Assembly: GCF_001529295.1 (NCBI RefSeq) | Contig: NZ_LLWK01000037.1 | Span: forward strand, 372,001-436,000 | Direction of reading: 5' to 3' | Length of the DNA stretch: 64,000 nucleotides | DNA from: Flavobacterium sp. TAB 87 | GTDB taxonomy: Bacteria > Bacteroidota > Bacteroidia > Flavobacteriales > Flavobacteriaceae | In this document: positions 29,238 to 37,847 of the stretch, piece after piece | Position numbering within the stretch: the first letter of the stretch is position 1 | How the letters are laid out: each line of letters begins with the position of its first letter | The notes under the pieces: model-generated | Seen by the model: the letters and a program-made list of their open reading frames with translations, nothing else | Told to the model about the DNA's origin: nothing | Databases searched by the model: none | Made by a program: the position numbers and the translations under genes

Positions 29238-30230
29238 TTATACATCTTTTCGTCGAGCCATACGCTGAGCGATGATGCTGGCGGCAATCAATTGCAAGGC
29301 ATGGTAAAGCATGAGTGGCAACAATATAATACCAGTGATGGTACTGTGTTGAAACAGCACTTTTGACATCACAGTTCCGTGTACCAATGACTTTTTAGAT
29401 CCGCAAAACAAGACAGTAATACGATCTTCTACTGAAAAGCCTAACAACCGACTGATTATTCCAACACAAAAGAATACGGCAAAAAATAAGGTCATCATCC
29501 CTGCAGCGAGTCCAGCAAGTTCAAGGGCGGTGAAGCCATCAAAAATATGTTCGGAGAATGACTTACAAAACGAGGTATAAATGATGGTAAGAATTACTGC
29601 TTGATCGAAATATTTGAGTTGTTTCTTATATTTTTCGGCAACGGCACCAAAACGGGAGTTAAGGCTGATTCCAATAATAACAGGCAACAAGACTTGAAGA
29701 ATCAACTTTGTGAAGATATGAGTAACATCAAAATCGCCTGTTGCAGAAGCGATGAACAACCCAACCCACAGCGGCGTAACCACTACTCCGATCAAACTAG
29801 AAATACTCGAATTGAAAATAGCTGCAGGGATGTTCCCCTTGGCTATGGAAACCATGACCACGGAAGACGAAACTGTAGAAGGTAAAGCTGCCAGAAAAAA
29901 TACACCCAACCAAAGCAACTCAAAGTCGGTATTGACGAACAAGGGACGAAATGCCAAAACGATGAGCGGAAAAAACAAAAATGTTGTCAACTGTACGACA
30001 ATGTGCATTTTCCAGTTAACAAGCCCAGCTTTTAATTTTTCAACACTCAGTCGCAATCCATAAAATAAGAAAATAAACGACACGCCTACATTAGCTATTT
30101 CCTCTAGGGAAACAGGTTCTTTTACCAAGCCTGGCATCGGCAAAAAATAAGCCAACAGAATCATGGTACCTATCATTAACAGGAAACCGTCGAAACCTAC
30201 TTTACTTAATATTTCTAACAACTTTTTCAA
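29238..30230 (-). CDS. Bile acid:sodium symporter-like (SBF) transporter
   Basis: A 330-aa polytopic inner-membrane protein with about nine to ten hydrophobic helices, of the SBF-like family (YfeH/ArsB-related fold). Typical segments are FDGFLLMIGTMILLAYFLP, FIFLFYGLRLSVEKL, LAALPSTVSSSVVMVSIAKG (discontinuous helix region) and SVEDRITVLFCGSKKSLVHG. Substrate unknown; members carry organic anions. It is divergent from the Lrp-type regulator gene, which is its likely regulator. Confidence 0.88.
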   Translation of the reverse strand: MKKLLEILSKVGFDGFLLMIGTMILLAYFLPMPGLVKEPVSLEEIANVGVSFIFLFYGLRLSVEKLKAGLVNWKMHIVVQLTTFLFFPLIVLAFRPLFVNTDFELLWLGVFFLAALPSTVSSSVVMVSIAKGNIPAAIFNSSISSLIGVVVTPLWVGLFIASATGDFDVTHIFTKLILQVLLPVIIGISLNSRFGAVAEKYKKQLKYFDQAVILTIIYTSFCKSFSEHIFDGFTALELAGLAAGMMTLFFAVFFCVGIISRLLGFSVEDRITVLFCGSKKSLVHGTVMSKVLFQHSTITGIILLPLMLYHALQLIAASIIAQRMARRKDV

Positions 30231-30263
30231 TGTGTTTTTACTATTTTTTAGATTTTTATGCTA

Positions 30264-30340
30264 CAAAAGTAAGTTTTGCAGGTCATTAAATCTTCTATTT
30301 ACTTAAAATAAGGTTCCTGTTTTTATTTTTATTACATTTG
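30264..30340. promoter_or_regulatory. Divergent promoters of the SBF transporter and Lrp-type regulator
   Basis: TACTTTTG on the minus strand (30271 to 30264) faces the transporter gene, and TACATTTG on the plus strand (30333-30340) faces the regulator gene. Both match TAnnTTTG. The shared 164-nt intergenic region is where an Lrp-family protein would be expected to bind. Confidence 0.55.
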
Positions 30341-30394
30341 AAGATTAATATTCTTTTTTATGAATTAATCTAACCTTTTTAAGTAAAATATTCC

Positions 30395-30847
30395 ATGGAG
30401 CAGATAGACGAAATTGATCTTCAATTATTAAATATTCTTCACAATAACTCCAAATATACGGTTAAGGAGCTTGCTAAAATGGTAAATCTTTCTTCATCAC
30501 CTGTTTTTGAACGTATTAAAAGATTAGAGAAAAACGGTTATATTAAGAAATATATAGCCCTGCTGGATGCAGAAAAATTAAATCGAGGATTTATCGTTTT
30601 CTGTAATATCAAACTTAAACAGCATGATAAAAATATCGGGAATCAGTTTGTTAATGATATTATGAAAATAGAAGAAATTGTGGAATGCTATAATATCGCA
30701 GGAGATTACGATTTTTTAATGAAAGTCTCTGCCAAAAATATGAAGCATTATCAAGATTTTGTATTTAATAAATTAGGAGCAGTTAAAAGCATAGGCAGCA
30801 CCCATAGTACATTTGTCATGGCCGAGATAAAAAATATGTATGGATAG
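30395..30847 (+). CDS. Lrp/AsnC family transcriptional regulator
   Basis: A 150-aa regulator: an N-terminal winged HTH (LDLQLLNIL-like IDLQLLNILHNNSKYTVKEL, VNLSSSPVFERIKRLEKNGY) and a C-terminal RAM ligand-binding domain (IVECYNIAGDYDFLMKV). Lrp/AsnC proteins sense amino acids or related small molecules. Its position beside methionine synthase genes and a divergent transporter suggests control of one or both. ATG at 30395 matches the family N-terminus. Confidence 0.92.
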   Translation: MEQIDEIDLQLLNILHNNSKYTVKELAKMVNLSSSPVFERIKRLEKNGYIKKYIALLDAEKLNRGFIVFCNIKLKQHDKNIGNQFVNDIMKIEEIVECYNIAGDYDFLMKVSAKNMKHYQDFVFNKLGAVKSIGSTHSTFVMAEIKNMYG

Positions 30848-31192
30848 TTCCGCTAGGATTGATTTATTTGAAAGTGGAAAAGTGGACATGCAAGTGAATA
30901 TTGGAGATAAAATCAATAAGGTATTATATAAGTTATCATCTTTTAAAGCCGACTTTCGAATCATAATTATTCTATTAATTAGTTAAAAAAAATGAAGGAA
31001 TTTGAACCGAATTTACCAATAAACATAGACTTGGCAAAAAAATAAAAAAAAAATCAACTGAAAATTCAAACCATAAAAAAAGCCTAAGAATCTAAGTTCC
31101 CAGGCTTTTAGTTTTTTATAGTGACCCTAAAGATACAAAATTCGAATCTTTTATTTAATGATTTAAATAGTTTAACCCAATCATAATATATG
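30848..31192. other. 345-nt non-coding stretch after the Lrp-type gene
   Basis: I see no gene here. It holds an AT-rich spacer, a hairpin at 31078-31109 and the second tRNA-3'-end-like remnant. Confidence 0.6.
31078..31152 (-). repeat. Hairpin and tRNA-3'-end-like remnant, copy 2
   Basis: AAAAGCCT (31078-31085) pairs with AGGCTTTT (31102-31109). GTGACCCTAAAGATACAAAA then TTCGAATC follows at 31121. It matches copy 1 (25372-25404) with about four substitutions in the first 32 bases, in the same orientation. Confidence 0.45.
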
Positions 31193-31996
31193 TTAGTTCA
31201 GAACAATTTCAGCCCAGATTGGTACGTGATCTGAAATATTTCTTGCATCTTTCAATGAATTAAATGTTTTATAAAAGGAAATATGTCCTGCATTGATAAG
31301 AATGACTTTTGATTTATTATAAAACATATTGTCAAACTCAGAAGCCAAACATTCTTCAGATTTACAATCCTTCTTCAGTGTAGTTTTTTGACTTTTAAGC
31401 ACGGATTCGTAACCGATATTTTTTAATGGATTAAATACTGTATGGGATTCTGGACAATTAAAATCACCCACGAAGATTAAATTTAAGTTAGGATATTCTA
31501 TAGGTAAATGTTTAAAATACTTGATTTCCGTTTCTGGTTGTTTACTCTTGGTAATAGCATGAAAGTTTACTACGGTAAATTGCTTGTTTTTATATTCAAA
31601 AGTGGCATAAAATGGTTCTCTATCGATCTCTAAATTAAATTTTTTTTCAAGCCAAGGTTCCCCGATTATCTTAATAATGTTCGTTTTCCACAGAAAAGCA
31701 TACCTCTCCGTTTTATATGCACTACTGCTGGTTGGAGCACTCACCCTATAATCCCATTTGGTCCCTGTTCGATTTAGTTCATCTGCTAATCTAGCAATGG
31801 CTTGCGCTCCGCCATAACCTGCAACAACCTCTTGAATGGCTACAATATCAAAATCCTTAACCGTATTAGCAACAAACAATATTACTTGATCTGACTTTGA
31901 TTTACCAATATTCTCAATATTCCATGATAGCAATTTCGTTTGAGCATTTATTGTAATTGTAAAAAAAATTAAAAGAAATCTAAAAAAGGTTTTCAT
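31193..31996 (-). CDS. Secreted endonuclease/exonuclease/phosphatase family protein (EEP2)
   Basis: A 267-aa paralogue of EEP1 with the same motifs: LSWNIENIGKSKSDQ, VGDFNCPESHTVFNPL, NFHAITKSK and ISDHVPIWAEIVL. I place the start at ATG 31996 because it aligns with EEP1 and yields a proper signal peptide (FFRFLLIFFTITINAQ). The frame is open to 32044 but that extension is not conserved. Identity to EEP1 is high by eye. Exported nuclease or phosphatase, substrate unknown. Confidence 0.85.
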   Translation of the reverse strand: MKTFFRFLLIFFTITINAQTKLLSWNIENIGKSKSDQVILFVANTVKDFDIVAIQEVVAGYGGAQAIARLADELNRTGTKWDYRVSAPTSSSAYKTERYAFLWKTNIIKIIGEPWLEKKFNLEIDREPFYATFEYKNKQFTVVNFHAITKSKQPETEIKYFKHLPIEYPNLNLIFVGDFNCPESHTVFNPLKNIGYESVLKSQKTTLKKDCKSEECLASEFDNMFYNKSKVILINAGHISFYKTFNSLKDARNISDHVPIWAEIVLN

Positions 31997-32087
31997 AAAA
32001 TAAAACATGATAAAATTTTTTACATAATGATTAAAAAAAATCAAGGACAGCTAAAGCACATTATATACTTTTTAGATTTATATGTGA

Positions 32088-33002
32088 TTAGTATTGTTCA
32101 ATAAAATCTTTAATTACTTTATCTATGTTACTTGGCAAACCAGATTCTTTAATAACAAATCGTTTTACTTTCATTTTTTTAAACCAATTTCCCCAATATT
32201 CTTTTATTACTTTAGCTTCATATGGGTTTTTAGTATCTGGATTTACACCAAGTACTAAAATTTCCAAATCAGATAAATCTTCATTAGCGGAAATGAGCCC
32301 AAAATTATTTTTTTCTATTTTATCTTTCCAATTGGGTGTATTCAATCCATTAGCACGAATCATTTCAGGCACTAAATATGAAGTTAAGTTATCTTCTTTT
32401 ATTTTTGTGTCCTTATAAAAGATATAACCATCAGTTAATAAGATTAAAATATTTCGATGTTTATTTTCAATGCAATAATCATTAACATTGTTTGCAAAAA
32501 ATTTCCAAATATCCGATCCAACATAGTTATTATCTTTAATTGCTAAATCATAAATTTTTGCAGTTTCATCATTATAAGTAACATTAACCCGATTGATGTT
32601 ATTTTTGGAAGCATTATTTTTATCAAACACAAATTTTAACTTATCCGAAATACTGTTAATTTCTTCGTTTAAAGGTTCTGGATTAAAATAAACAGCAATT
32701 TTGTCATTCATCTCTCTAATTTTTTTAGTCTTTATGTGGTTTGTAAATGCCGTTGCAATAGAATTGATATAGCCTAAATCTCGTTGATAAAATTCCATCG
32801 TTGAATTTGGATACTTTTCTGTACTAATTCTATCTGACAAATCTAAGAGAATACTAATGTTATAATTATTAGATGATTTTTTTTCAGGCGTTATAATCTC
32901 TTCTTTATTTTTTTGATTATCATTAGAATCTTCATTTTTACATGAAAGCACTAAAATTAGAATTAAAATGGATAGTACTGTTTTTATTGATTTTTGTTTC
33001 AT
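32088..33002 (-). CDS. vWA-like lipoprotein
   Basis: A 304-aa lipoprotein (lipobox LVLSC, then KNEDSNDNQ) with a low-complexity linker and a von Willebrand A-like domain. The metal-site-like motif is ISILLDLSDRIS (D-x-S-like), and a Rossmann strand is seen in NILILLTDGYIFY. Further features of the family are not recognised. It is the last gene of a three-gene operon (7 nt after the membrane protein gene). TerB plus vWA combinations occur in stress and conflict systems, which raises interest. Function unknown. Confidence 0.6.
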   Translation of the reverse strand: MKQKSIKTVLSILILILVLSCKNEDSNDNQKNKEEIITPEKKSSNNYNISILLDLSDRISTEKYPNSTMEFYQRDLGYINSIATAFTNHIKTKKIREMNDKIAVYFNPEPLNEEINSISDKLKFVFDKNNASKNNINRVNVTYNDETAKIYDLAIKDNNYVGSDIWKFFANNVNDYCIENKHRNILILLTDGYIFYKDTKIKEDNLTSYLVPEMIRANGLNTPNWKDKIEKNNFGLISANEDLSDLEILVLGVNPDTKNPYEAKVIKEYWGNWFKKMKVKRFVIKESGLPSNIDKVIKDFIEQY

Positions 33003-33009
33003 AAAAATA

Positions 33010-34275
33010 TTAATTGTTAGAATAAATTAAATGTTGGTAATCGGAATCTACTAAATCGACTGATTTTAAATGCTCATTTGCAATAGCATCACATTCTGAT
33101 AATAAGTTATGTTTTTGCTCGTTAGGAAGTGCTATTTCTGTACCAATGGCTTGAAACCAACCTTCCTTATATTGATTATGATAATTTAAATATTCTTTTA
33201 CAGGAAAGACAAATCCATCGACCTTTGATTGCAAAAGTTTAATCTCTCCTTTATGATGATCAATTTTATTTGAAAATTCTAAAATTTTAATACTATTTTC
33301 TAATTTTGATTTCTCAAAATTCACAATTTCTTCTTTTTTTCCTCTAATAAAAACTCTAATTTTATCTTTATTTTCATTTTCTTTCATTACAAAATCAAAT
33401 ACTAATCCCCAAATAACATACACGACAAATCCAGCAAAAATAATCATCCAGAATTCAGCTTGACCCAATGCTATTTCTAGGTCATACAGTGGTGAATCAG
33501 GTGTTTTATTAAAATCGTAAATTTTCTTTTCAATTACGTAAGCTAATAAAGAATCAAATAAAAACGTGGTTGCAAATAGAGCTGTAACTCGCAATGTTTT
33601 TTTTATTCCAGTCTCTTTTTGCATCATATGAATCACATATCCTAAACCCATAAATACAAAAGGAATTGTTATCACTAAAACACCCTCCAACCAACTTGCT
33701 TTAAAGGCATTTGTCAACGCATCAGCATCAAAAATGGCAGCGGTTAAACTAGTATCTGTAAACTCTTTAAAAAAAGCAGAATAAGATGCTGAAATGTAAA
33801 AAACTAGTAAATACAAAGTAATCGGTAGTAGCAATATTAGACCAATGTAAAATTGTGCAGTACCACCTTTGCCATCATCAATATATTTTTGAGGATTTAC
33901 TTTTACATCGACAGTTTCGTAGGCAGCATTTTCAATTTTTTTATCTATTTCATGCTCTTTTTGTTCATATATTCCAATTGCTGTTTCACATTTTTTAAGT
34001 TCTGTCCTACTTTTTTCTTGCTCTTCTTTAAAAGGTTGCTTCAGCCTTTGTTGTTCTGAAATTTGGCGGCTACATTGGTCTTTGAAGTTGGTAAATAAAT
34101 TTTGCAAGCATGCTCTAAGTACAATTGGTCTTCCAGAAGCTCTTAAAGAAGCTGTAAATCCACTTTGATAATAAGTAATTCTGATTTGTTCTCTGTCTTC
34201 TTCTTTATTTTGTATGTGTTCGCCTAAAGCTTCTTCTACTTTTTTTAAACGGAACAACTGCTGTAATGGTTTCAT
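33010..34275 (-). CDS. Membrane protein with four helices and coiled coils, unknown function
   Basis: A 421-aa protein. A soluble N-terminal region of about 130 residues (with coiled-coil QQRLKQPFKEEQEKSRTEL) precedes four membrane segments: about 142-165, 195-217, 228-246 and 270-293. The C-terminal 125 residues are again coiled-coil rich. No family recognised. It sits 3 nt after the TerB-like gene and 7 nt before the vWA lipoprotein gene, so it may bridge a cytoplasmic TerB-like protein and the exported vWA protein. Confidence 0.6.
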   Translation of the reverse strand: MKPLQQLFRLKKVEEALGEHIQNKEEDREQIRITYYQSGFTASLRASGRPIVLRACLQNLFTNFKDQCSRQISEQQRLKQPFKEEQEKSRTELKKCETAIGIYEQKEHEIDKKIENAAYETVDVKVNPQKYIDDGKGGTAQFYIGLILLLPITLYLLVFYISASYSAFFKEFTDTSLTAAIFDADALTNAFKASWLEGVLVITIPFVFMGLGYVIHMMQKETGIKKTLRVTALFATTFLFDSLLAYVIEKKIYDFNKTPDSPLYDLEIALGQAEFWMIIFAGFVVYVIWGLVFDFVMKENENKDKIRVFIRGKKEEIVNFEKSKLENSIKILEFSNKIDHHKGEIKLLQSKVDGFVFPVKEYLNYHNQYKEGWFQAIGTEIALPNEQKHNLLSECDAIANEHLKSVDLVDSDYQHLIYSNN

Positions 34276-34278
34276 AAA

Positions 34279-34689
34279 TTAAGAATTTAGTTGACTAATA
34301 ATTTCATTTTTATTCATTCCTTCTTTGACGCAGTCAACAAGATAATTTGCTAATTCATCTATATTCTCTTCTATAAATTCAAATTTTTTACAATATTTTT
34401 TTAAAGTATTTAATTCGTCATCTGTAATTATTCCATCTGCCCACATTATACACGTTAAATCATATAAATACTCGATTCTTGTATTTAGTTCAACGGGAAT
34501 TCCTGTTTGGTCATTAACAGGATTGAGAAATAGTTTATCTAATTCTTCTTTAAAGATCCCTCTTTCTTCTGCTAAAAAATAGAGCATTTGCAGTTCTAGG
34601 ACATTAAAATTATCATCAGATAAAGCCATTTGATAAAGTCTTAAAAAATGACTTTTTAGCTCAATAGTCATTGTTGCTTTTGAATCCAT
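34279..34689 (-). CDS. TerB-like domain protein
   Basis: A 136-aa all-helical protein. CIMWADGIITDDELNTLKKY resembles the TerB metal-binding repeat, and ALSDDNFNVLELQMLYFLAE looks like the first half of the repeat. TerB-like domains are found in tellurite-resistance and related membrane-stress or phage-defence systems. First gene of the operon with the membrane and vWA proteins. Confidence 0.6.
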   Translation of the reverse strand: MDSKATMTIELKSHFLRLYQMALSDDNFNVLELQMLYFLAEERGIFKEELDKLFLNPVNDQTGIPVELNTRIEYLYDLTCIMWADGIITDDELNTLKKYCKKFEFIEENIDELANYLVDCVKEGMNKNEIISQLNS

Positions 34690-34855
34690 CTTATTTAAAA
34701 TTTAGTTGGTAATTTTTTTCTTCTTTTTATTGGTGTTTTTTTTTCCGGTGGGCTTTCAAACTTTACAAAACCCTATTTCTTTAGCACAACGATTATTGTC
34801 GAAAATGTTACAAATAATAATAATAATATTTTTTTTTACTGTACTAATTAATGAT

Positions 34856-35083
34856 TTAATATAGGGTAACAGTGAGAAATAAATACATTAGAAGAAATAA
34901 TATACATACGTTCGAATTTATTGTTTTTTTATACCCAACTCCTTTGATTCCGGTATTCACTGAAAACCCTTTAGTACTTATAGTACCTCTCTTCGTTCTC
35001 AAACTAGGTGAAATCCCGGATTTGCTAACATTGAGGCCAAAATCTCCCCCGAAGTTTACTCTTTTTTGAAATCTAAAACTCAT
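34856..35083 (-). CDS. DUF4236 domain protein
   Basis: A 75-aa protein. MSFRFQKRVNFGGDFGLNVS, then KSGISPSLRTKRGTISTKG, is the DUF4236 pattern (the family often begins MSFRFRKR...LNLSKSG). A C-terminal hydrophobic stretch (VCILFLLMYLFLTVTLY) could be a membrane anchor. Function unknown. It lies 7 nt after the small cysteine-rich protein gene and is likely co-transcribed with it. Confidence 0.75.
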   Translation of the reverse strand: MSFRFQKRVNFGGDFGLNVSKSGISPSLRTKRGTISTKGFSVNTGIKGVGYKKTINSNVCILFLLMYLFLTVTLY

Positions 35084-35090
35084 AGTTGTA

Positions 35091-35297
35091 TTATGAGGTA
35101 TGACAGCCTAAGGAGCAAGTTTTACAACCGTTAGATTGACGGTAGGTTTTTTTTGACTCTAGAACAGCACTTGAACAAGATGTGAATTCGCCAAGATATT
35201 TTCTGTTTTCAACATTTGGTAGGTAATAACAATCAGCAGTATGGACTTCATGGTCTCCGTTTGATTGTGCATTTTTGTTTACATAGTACTTTTTCAT
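35091..35297 (-). CDS. Small cysteine-rich protein (68 aa)
   Basis: I place the start at ATG 35297 (MKKYYVNKNAQSNGDHEVH), since the longer frame runs through the promoter. The protein has six cysteines, five of them in the second half (SCSSAV, NGCKTCSLGCHTS), suggesting metal binding or disulfides, but no signal peptide. The palindromic promoter element at 35336-35379 lies 39 nt upstream. Family not recognised. Confidence 0.65.
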   Translation of the reverse strand: MKKYYVNKNAQSNGDHEVHTADCYYLPNVENRKYLGEFTSCSSAVLESKKTYRQSNGCKTCSLGCHTS

Positions 35298-35335
35298 GAT
35301 TTTTGATTTTAATTTATATGATTTAATTAACCATT

Positions 35336-35379
35336 CAAATGTAAAACCAATAAAAATCAATATTTTATGGAAAACCGTA
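35336..35379 (-). promoter_or_regulatory. Palindromic promoter element, site 1 (small cysteine-rich protein)
   Basis: On the minus strand TACGGTTTTCCATA (35379 to 35366), 22 bp, then the exact -7 box TACATTTG (35343 to 35336). Part of the family of elements described in the findings. Confidence 0.6.
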
Positions 35380-35394
35380 ATCTGATAAAAAAGT

Positions 35395-36063
35395 TTAGAT
35401 AATGCCCATATCTTTGGCAATAGAGACCAAATGGACTGTGTTGTTTGCCTTAAAAAAATCTTTCAATTTAGAAATTCTTTTCTCAATAGCACTCTTGCTA
35501 TTTGGTTTTATATTTAAGGATATAAAAGTATCTCTAATGTCATCTTGCGCAGTTCCTAGTGAAAGATGCTTCATAATTAAGACATCAAAATCATCTATTT
35601 CATAATTATTATTTTCCTGTAGAACAGAAGATATTTCTGGTGATATGTATTTAAGTTCTGATGTTGATAAAAGTCGTATTGCTTTTTTTAATTCGTCAAT
35701 ACTATTTCTTCCTTTCATAACAAAACCATTGATGTCTGAATTGGTAAAAAGGGATCTAATTCGATGACTTTTATCTTCAACAGAATAAGCTATAATTTTT
35801 AAATCGGGTTGTTCAGCTCGTACTTTTTCGATCAACTTATCTCCATTTTCAATTTTCACTTCTCTATAATCTGCTTTAAAAGATAAGTCACTTATAAGTA
35901 AATCATATGGCTCGTTGTCAATAATTGCTTTTCTAATTTTTAGGTAAGCATCATCGCAATATTTTGTATGTTGATAATTGGTAATATCTAAATCTCGTAA
36001 GGCTTGTTCTATCCCTAAGTTTATACTATCAAAATCTTCTGCGACAATTACTTTTTTAAACAT
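35395..36063 (-). CDS. LuxR-type response regulator
   Basis: A 222-aa response regulator. The receiver domain has the acidic pair E9-D10, phospho-acceptor D59 (LLISDLSF) and a conserved Lys (GFVMKGRNS). The C-terminal region (about 155-215) is an HTH resembling the NarL/LuxR type (IMKHLSLGTAQDDI, SAIEKRISKLKDFFKANN). The partner kinase gene lies 7 nt upstream. A palindromic promoter element inside the kinase gene, 61 nt upstream, suggests independent autoregulated transcription. It is a candidate regulator of cas9/tracrRNA and the other palindrome-linked genes. Confidence 0.88.
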   Translation of the reverse strand: MFKKVIVAEDFDSINLGIEQALRDLDITNYQHTKYCDDAYLKIRKAIIDNEPYDLLISDLSFKADYREVKIENGDKLIEKVRAEQPDLKIIAYSVEDKSHRIRSLFTNSDINGFVMKGRNSIDELKKAIRLLSTSELKYISPEISSVLQENNNYEIDDFDVLIMKHLSLGTAQDDIRDTFISLNIKPNSKSAIEKRISKLKDFFKANNTVHLVSIAKDMGII

Positions 36064-36070
36064 TATAATT

Positions 36071-37789
36071 CTAATTATTTGGGATTATTATTTTAGCTTT
36101 AAATCCTTTTTCAGGTTCTGTGTCAAAAATAATAGTTCCATTTATGGATAGAATACGGTTTTCCATATTTTGAATACCATTTTTAATAATTTCTGCTTTG
36201 TTGCAGCCTTTTCCATTGTCTACATAATCAACAATTAATTTTTTGGAGTCTGAGTTGTCAAATTTTACTACAATTAAGGAAGCCAAACTATGTTTCTTCA
36301 TGTTTACCATTAATTCTTGTAAAACCCTATAAAGAGTGACTTTTTTGGTTTCATCAATAAGCTCCCAATCTACCTTTTCAATATTATTAATGATTATATT
36401 TCTTGAATGATCATTATAGGTAGCAAGTAAGTCTTTTAAATTTTTTGAAAATTCCAAACTGTTTAGTATTTCGTTATTTTCTCTTGAAATCCCTCGCACA
36501 CGCTGATAAATATCGTCTAATTTTTGAATTAAATTTTCTTTTGTGTTAACTTCAGTTAAAGATTGCGTTTGTGTAAAAGTAATGGCATGAAAAACATCAT
36601 TAGCCAGCTCATCATGTATTTTTTTCGCAATTCTGGTCTCTGTTTCGTAAGAAGCTTTTATTCTTTCGGTTTTAGTTTTTATTTTGAAATACCGAATTAG
36701 AAGTGCTATTAAAACGATAAGAAATACAATTCCAATGAGGAATAAAAAACGTTGGTATTTTATTTTCTGAAGAATTAAAAGACTTTCAGCCTTATCTAAT
36801 CGAAGTTTATGATTCTCGTCTTTTTCTTTTTTTGAATCATATTTAATTTTGGCAAATTTATTTTTAAAATTATTACGTATTTTAATTATACTGTCATTCA
36901 AATAAATGAATTTTTGAGCATATTGCTCATTATTCACTTGCTGATCATTTGATATTAAAAATGCTAAAGCATTCAGTCTTTCATCAATGCTATTAAATTG
37001 TGTTGCGATTTCATAAGCATCTTTTGCATACTCATTAGATTTTTTAATGTCAAGTTTTTGGTAATATTCAGCCAAATGTAAATTACTTTCAATACTTCCG
37101 TAAAAATCATCAATTTGACTTCTTATTTGTAAACCTTTATTGATCAATATAATACCTTTTTCAGAGTCACCTTTTTTAAAATAAGCATAACCTAAATTAT
37201 CCAATATTCTGCCTTTGCGTTTAGCAGAAGAAGGAATATCAATATTTTGTTTATTTCTCAAACTCTCTAAAATACTAATGGCTTTGTCGTATTTTTTTTG
37301 CTTAATATAAACCACTGCAATATTATTTAGAGGCGGATTTTTACACGTTTCATCTTTGCAATCTTTTATCGCTTCTTTATAATAAAAAATAGCATCCTCA
37401 TAAATAGATAATTCCTTATCTGCTATTCCAAAATAGTTATTAATCGATGCCGAATAAATATCTTTTCTTTTGACATAAGGAAGAGCTTCTGTTAAGGTTT
37501 CTTTACTCCCATAATAATCGCCATTTATTTGCTGAATGGAGGCCATTTGAATAAGACTATAAATAATCTTAGCGCTGTCATTCATTGATTCAGCGGTTAT
37601 TTTCGATTTATTAAAGTAGTAAAAAGCGCTATTAAAATTATTTTTTTCTAATTGACTTATAGCTTTTTGTTGTAGGAGACGGCCATTTTTCAGCCCATCA
37701 GTATTTTTTTTTGGAGCAATAATTTTATTTTCCTGACAAGAAAATAAAATAGAACACAAAATCAAACTAAAAATCGGGGATCGTAACAT
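36071..37789 (-). CDS. TPR sensor histidine kinase
   Basis: A 572-aa kinase. A lipobox-like start (ILFSCQENK), a TPR array of about 7 repeats (residues 40-310), a coiled coil, one membrane helix (FLFLIGIVFLIVLIALLIRY, about 348-370), a HisKA_3-like dimerisation region with H392 (KKIHDELANDVFHA) and a HATPase domain with N box (LQELMVNMKKHS) and G box (VDYVDNGKGCN, GIQNMENRI). It phosphorylates the adjacent response regulator. Such kinases are frequent in Flavobacteria and may sense peptides or envelope signals through the TPRs; the signal here is unknown. Confidence 0.9.
   Translation of the reverse strand: MLRSPIFSLILCSILFSCQENKIIAPKKNTDGLKNGRLLQQKAISQLEKNNFNSAFYYFNKSKITAESMNDSAKIIYSLIQMASIQQINGDYYGSKETLTEALPYVKRKDIYSASINNYFGIADKELSIYEDAIFYYKEAIKDCKDETCKNPPLNNIAVVYIKQKKYDKAISILESLRNKQNIDIPSSAKRKGRILDNLGYAYFKKGDSEKGIILINKGLQIRSQIDDFYGSIESNLHLAEYYQKLDIKKSNEYAKDAYEIATQFNSIDERLNALAFLISNDQQVNNEQYAQKFIYLNDSIIKIRNNFKNKFAKIKYDSKKEKDENHKLRLDKAESLLILQKIKYQRFLFLIGIVFLIVLIALLIRYFKIKTKTERIKASYETETRIAKKIHDELANDVFHAITFTQTQSLTEVNTKENLIQKLDDIYQRVRGISRENNEILNSLEFSKNLKDLLATYNDHSRNIIINNIEKVDWELIDETKKVTLYRVLQELMVNMKKHSLASLIVVKFDNSDSKKLIVDYVDNGKGCNKAEIIKNGIQNMENRILSINGTIIFDTEPEKGFKAKIIIPNN
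36124..36167 (-). promoter_or_regulatory. Palindromic promoter element, site 5 (inside the kinase gene, upstream of the response regulator)
   Basis: On the minus strand TATGGAAAACCGTA (36167 to 36154), 22 bp, then TATTTTTG (36131 to 36124), 61 nt before the regulator's ATG. The palindrome coincides with the conserved MENR codons of the kinase, so chance is possible, but the spacing and -7 box match the other sites. Confidence 0.5.
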
Positions 37790-37847
37790 AAAGGATACTT
37801 TCCCCGAAAATAGTACTTAATTGTTAATTAAGGAGTTTATAACAATT

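Noticed and set aside
25372..31152. Intact tRNA genes at the two tRNA-end-like repeats
   Set aside because: Only a T-loop-like and acceptor-like end is visible; no D arm, anticodon arm or 5' acceptor strand can be paired.
36154..36167. Dismissing the palindrome inside the kinase gene as pure coding coincidence
   Set aside because: It does coincide with conserved MENR codons, but a -7 box at the same 22-bp spacing and the regulator start 61 nt on justify keeping it, at reduced confidence.
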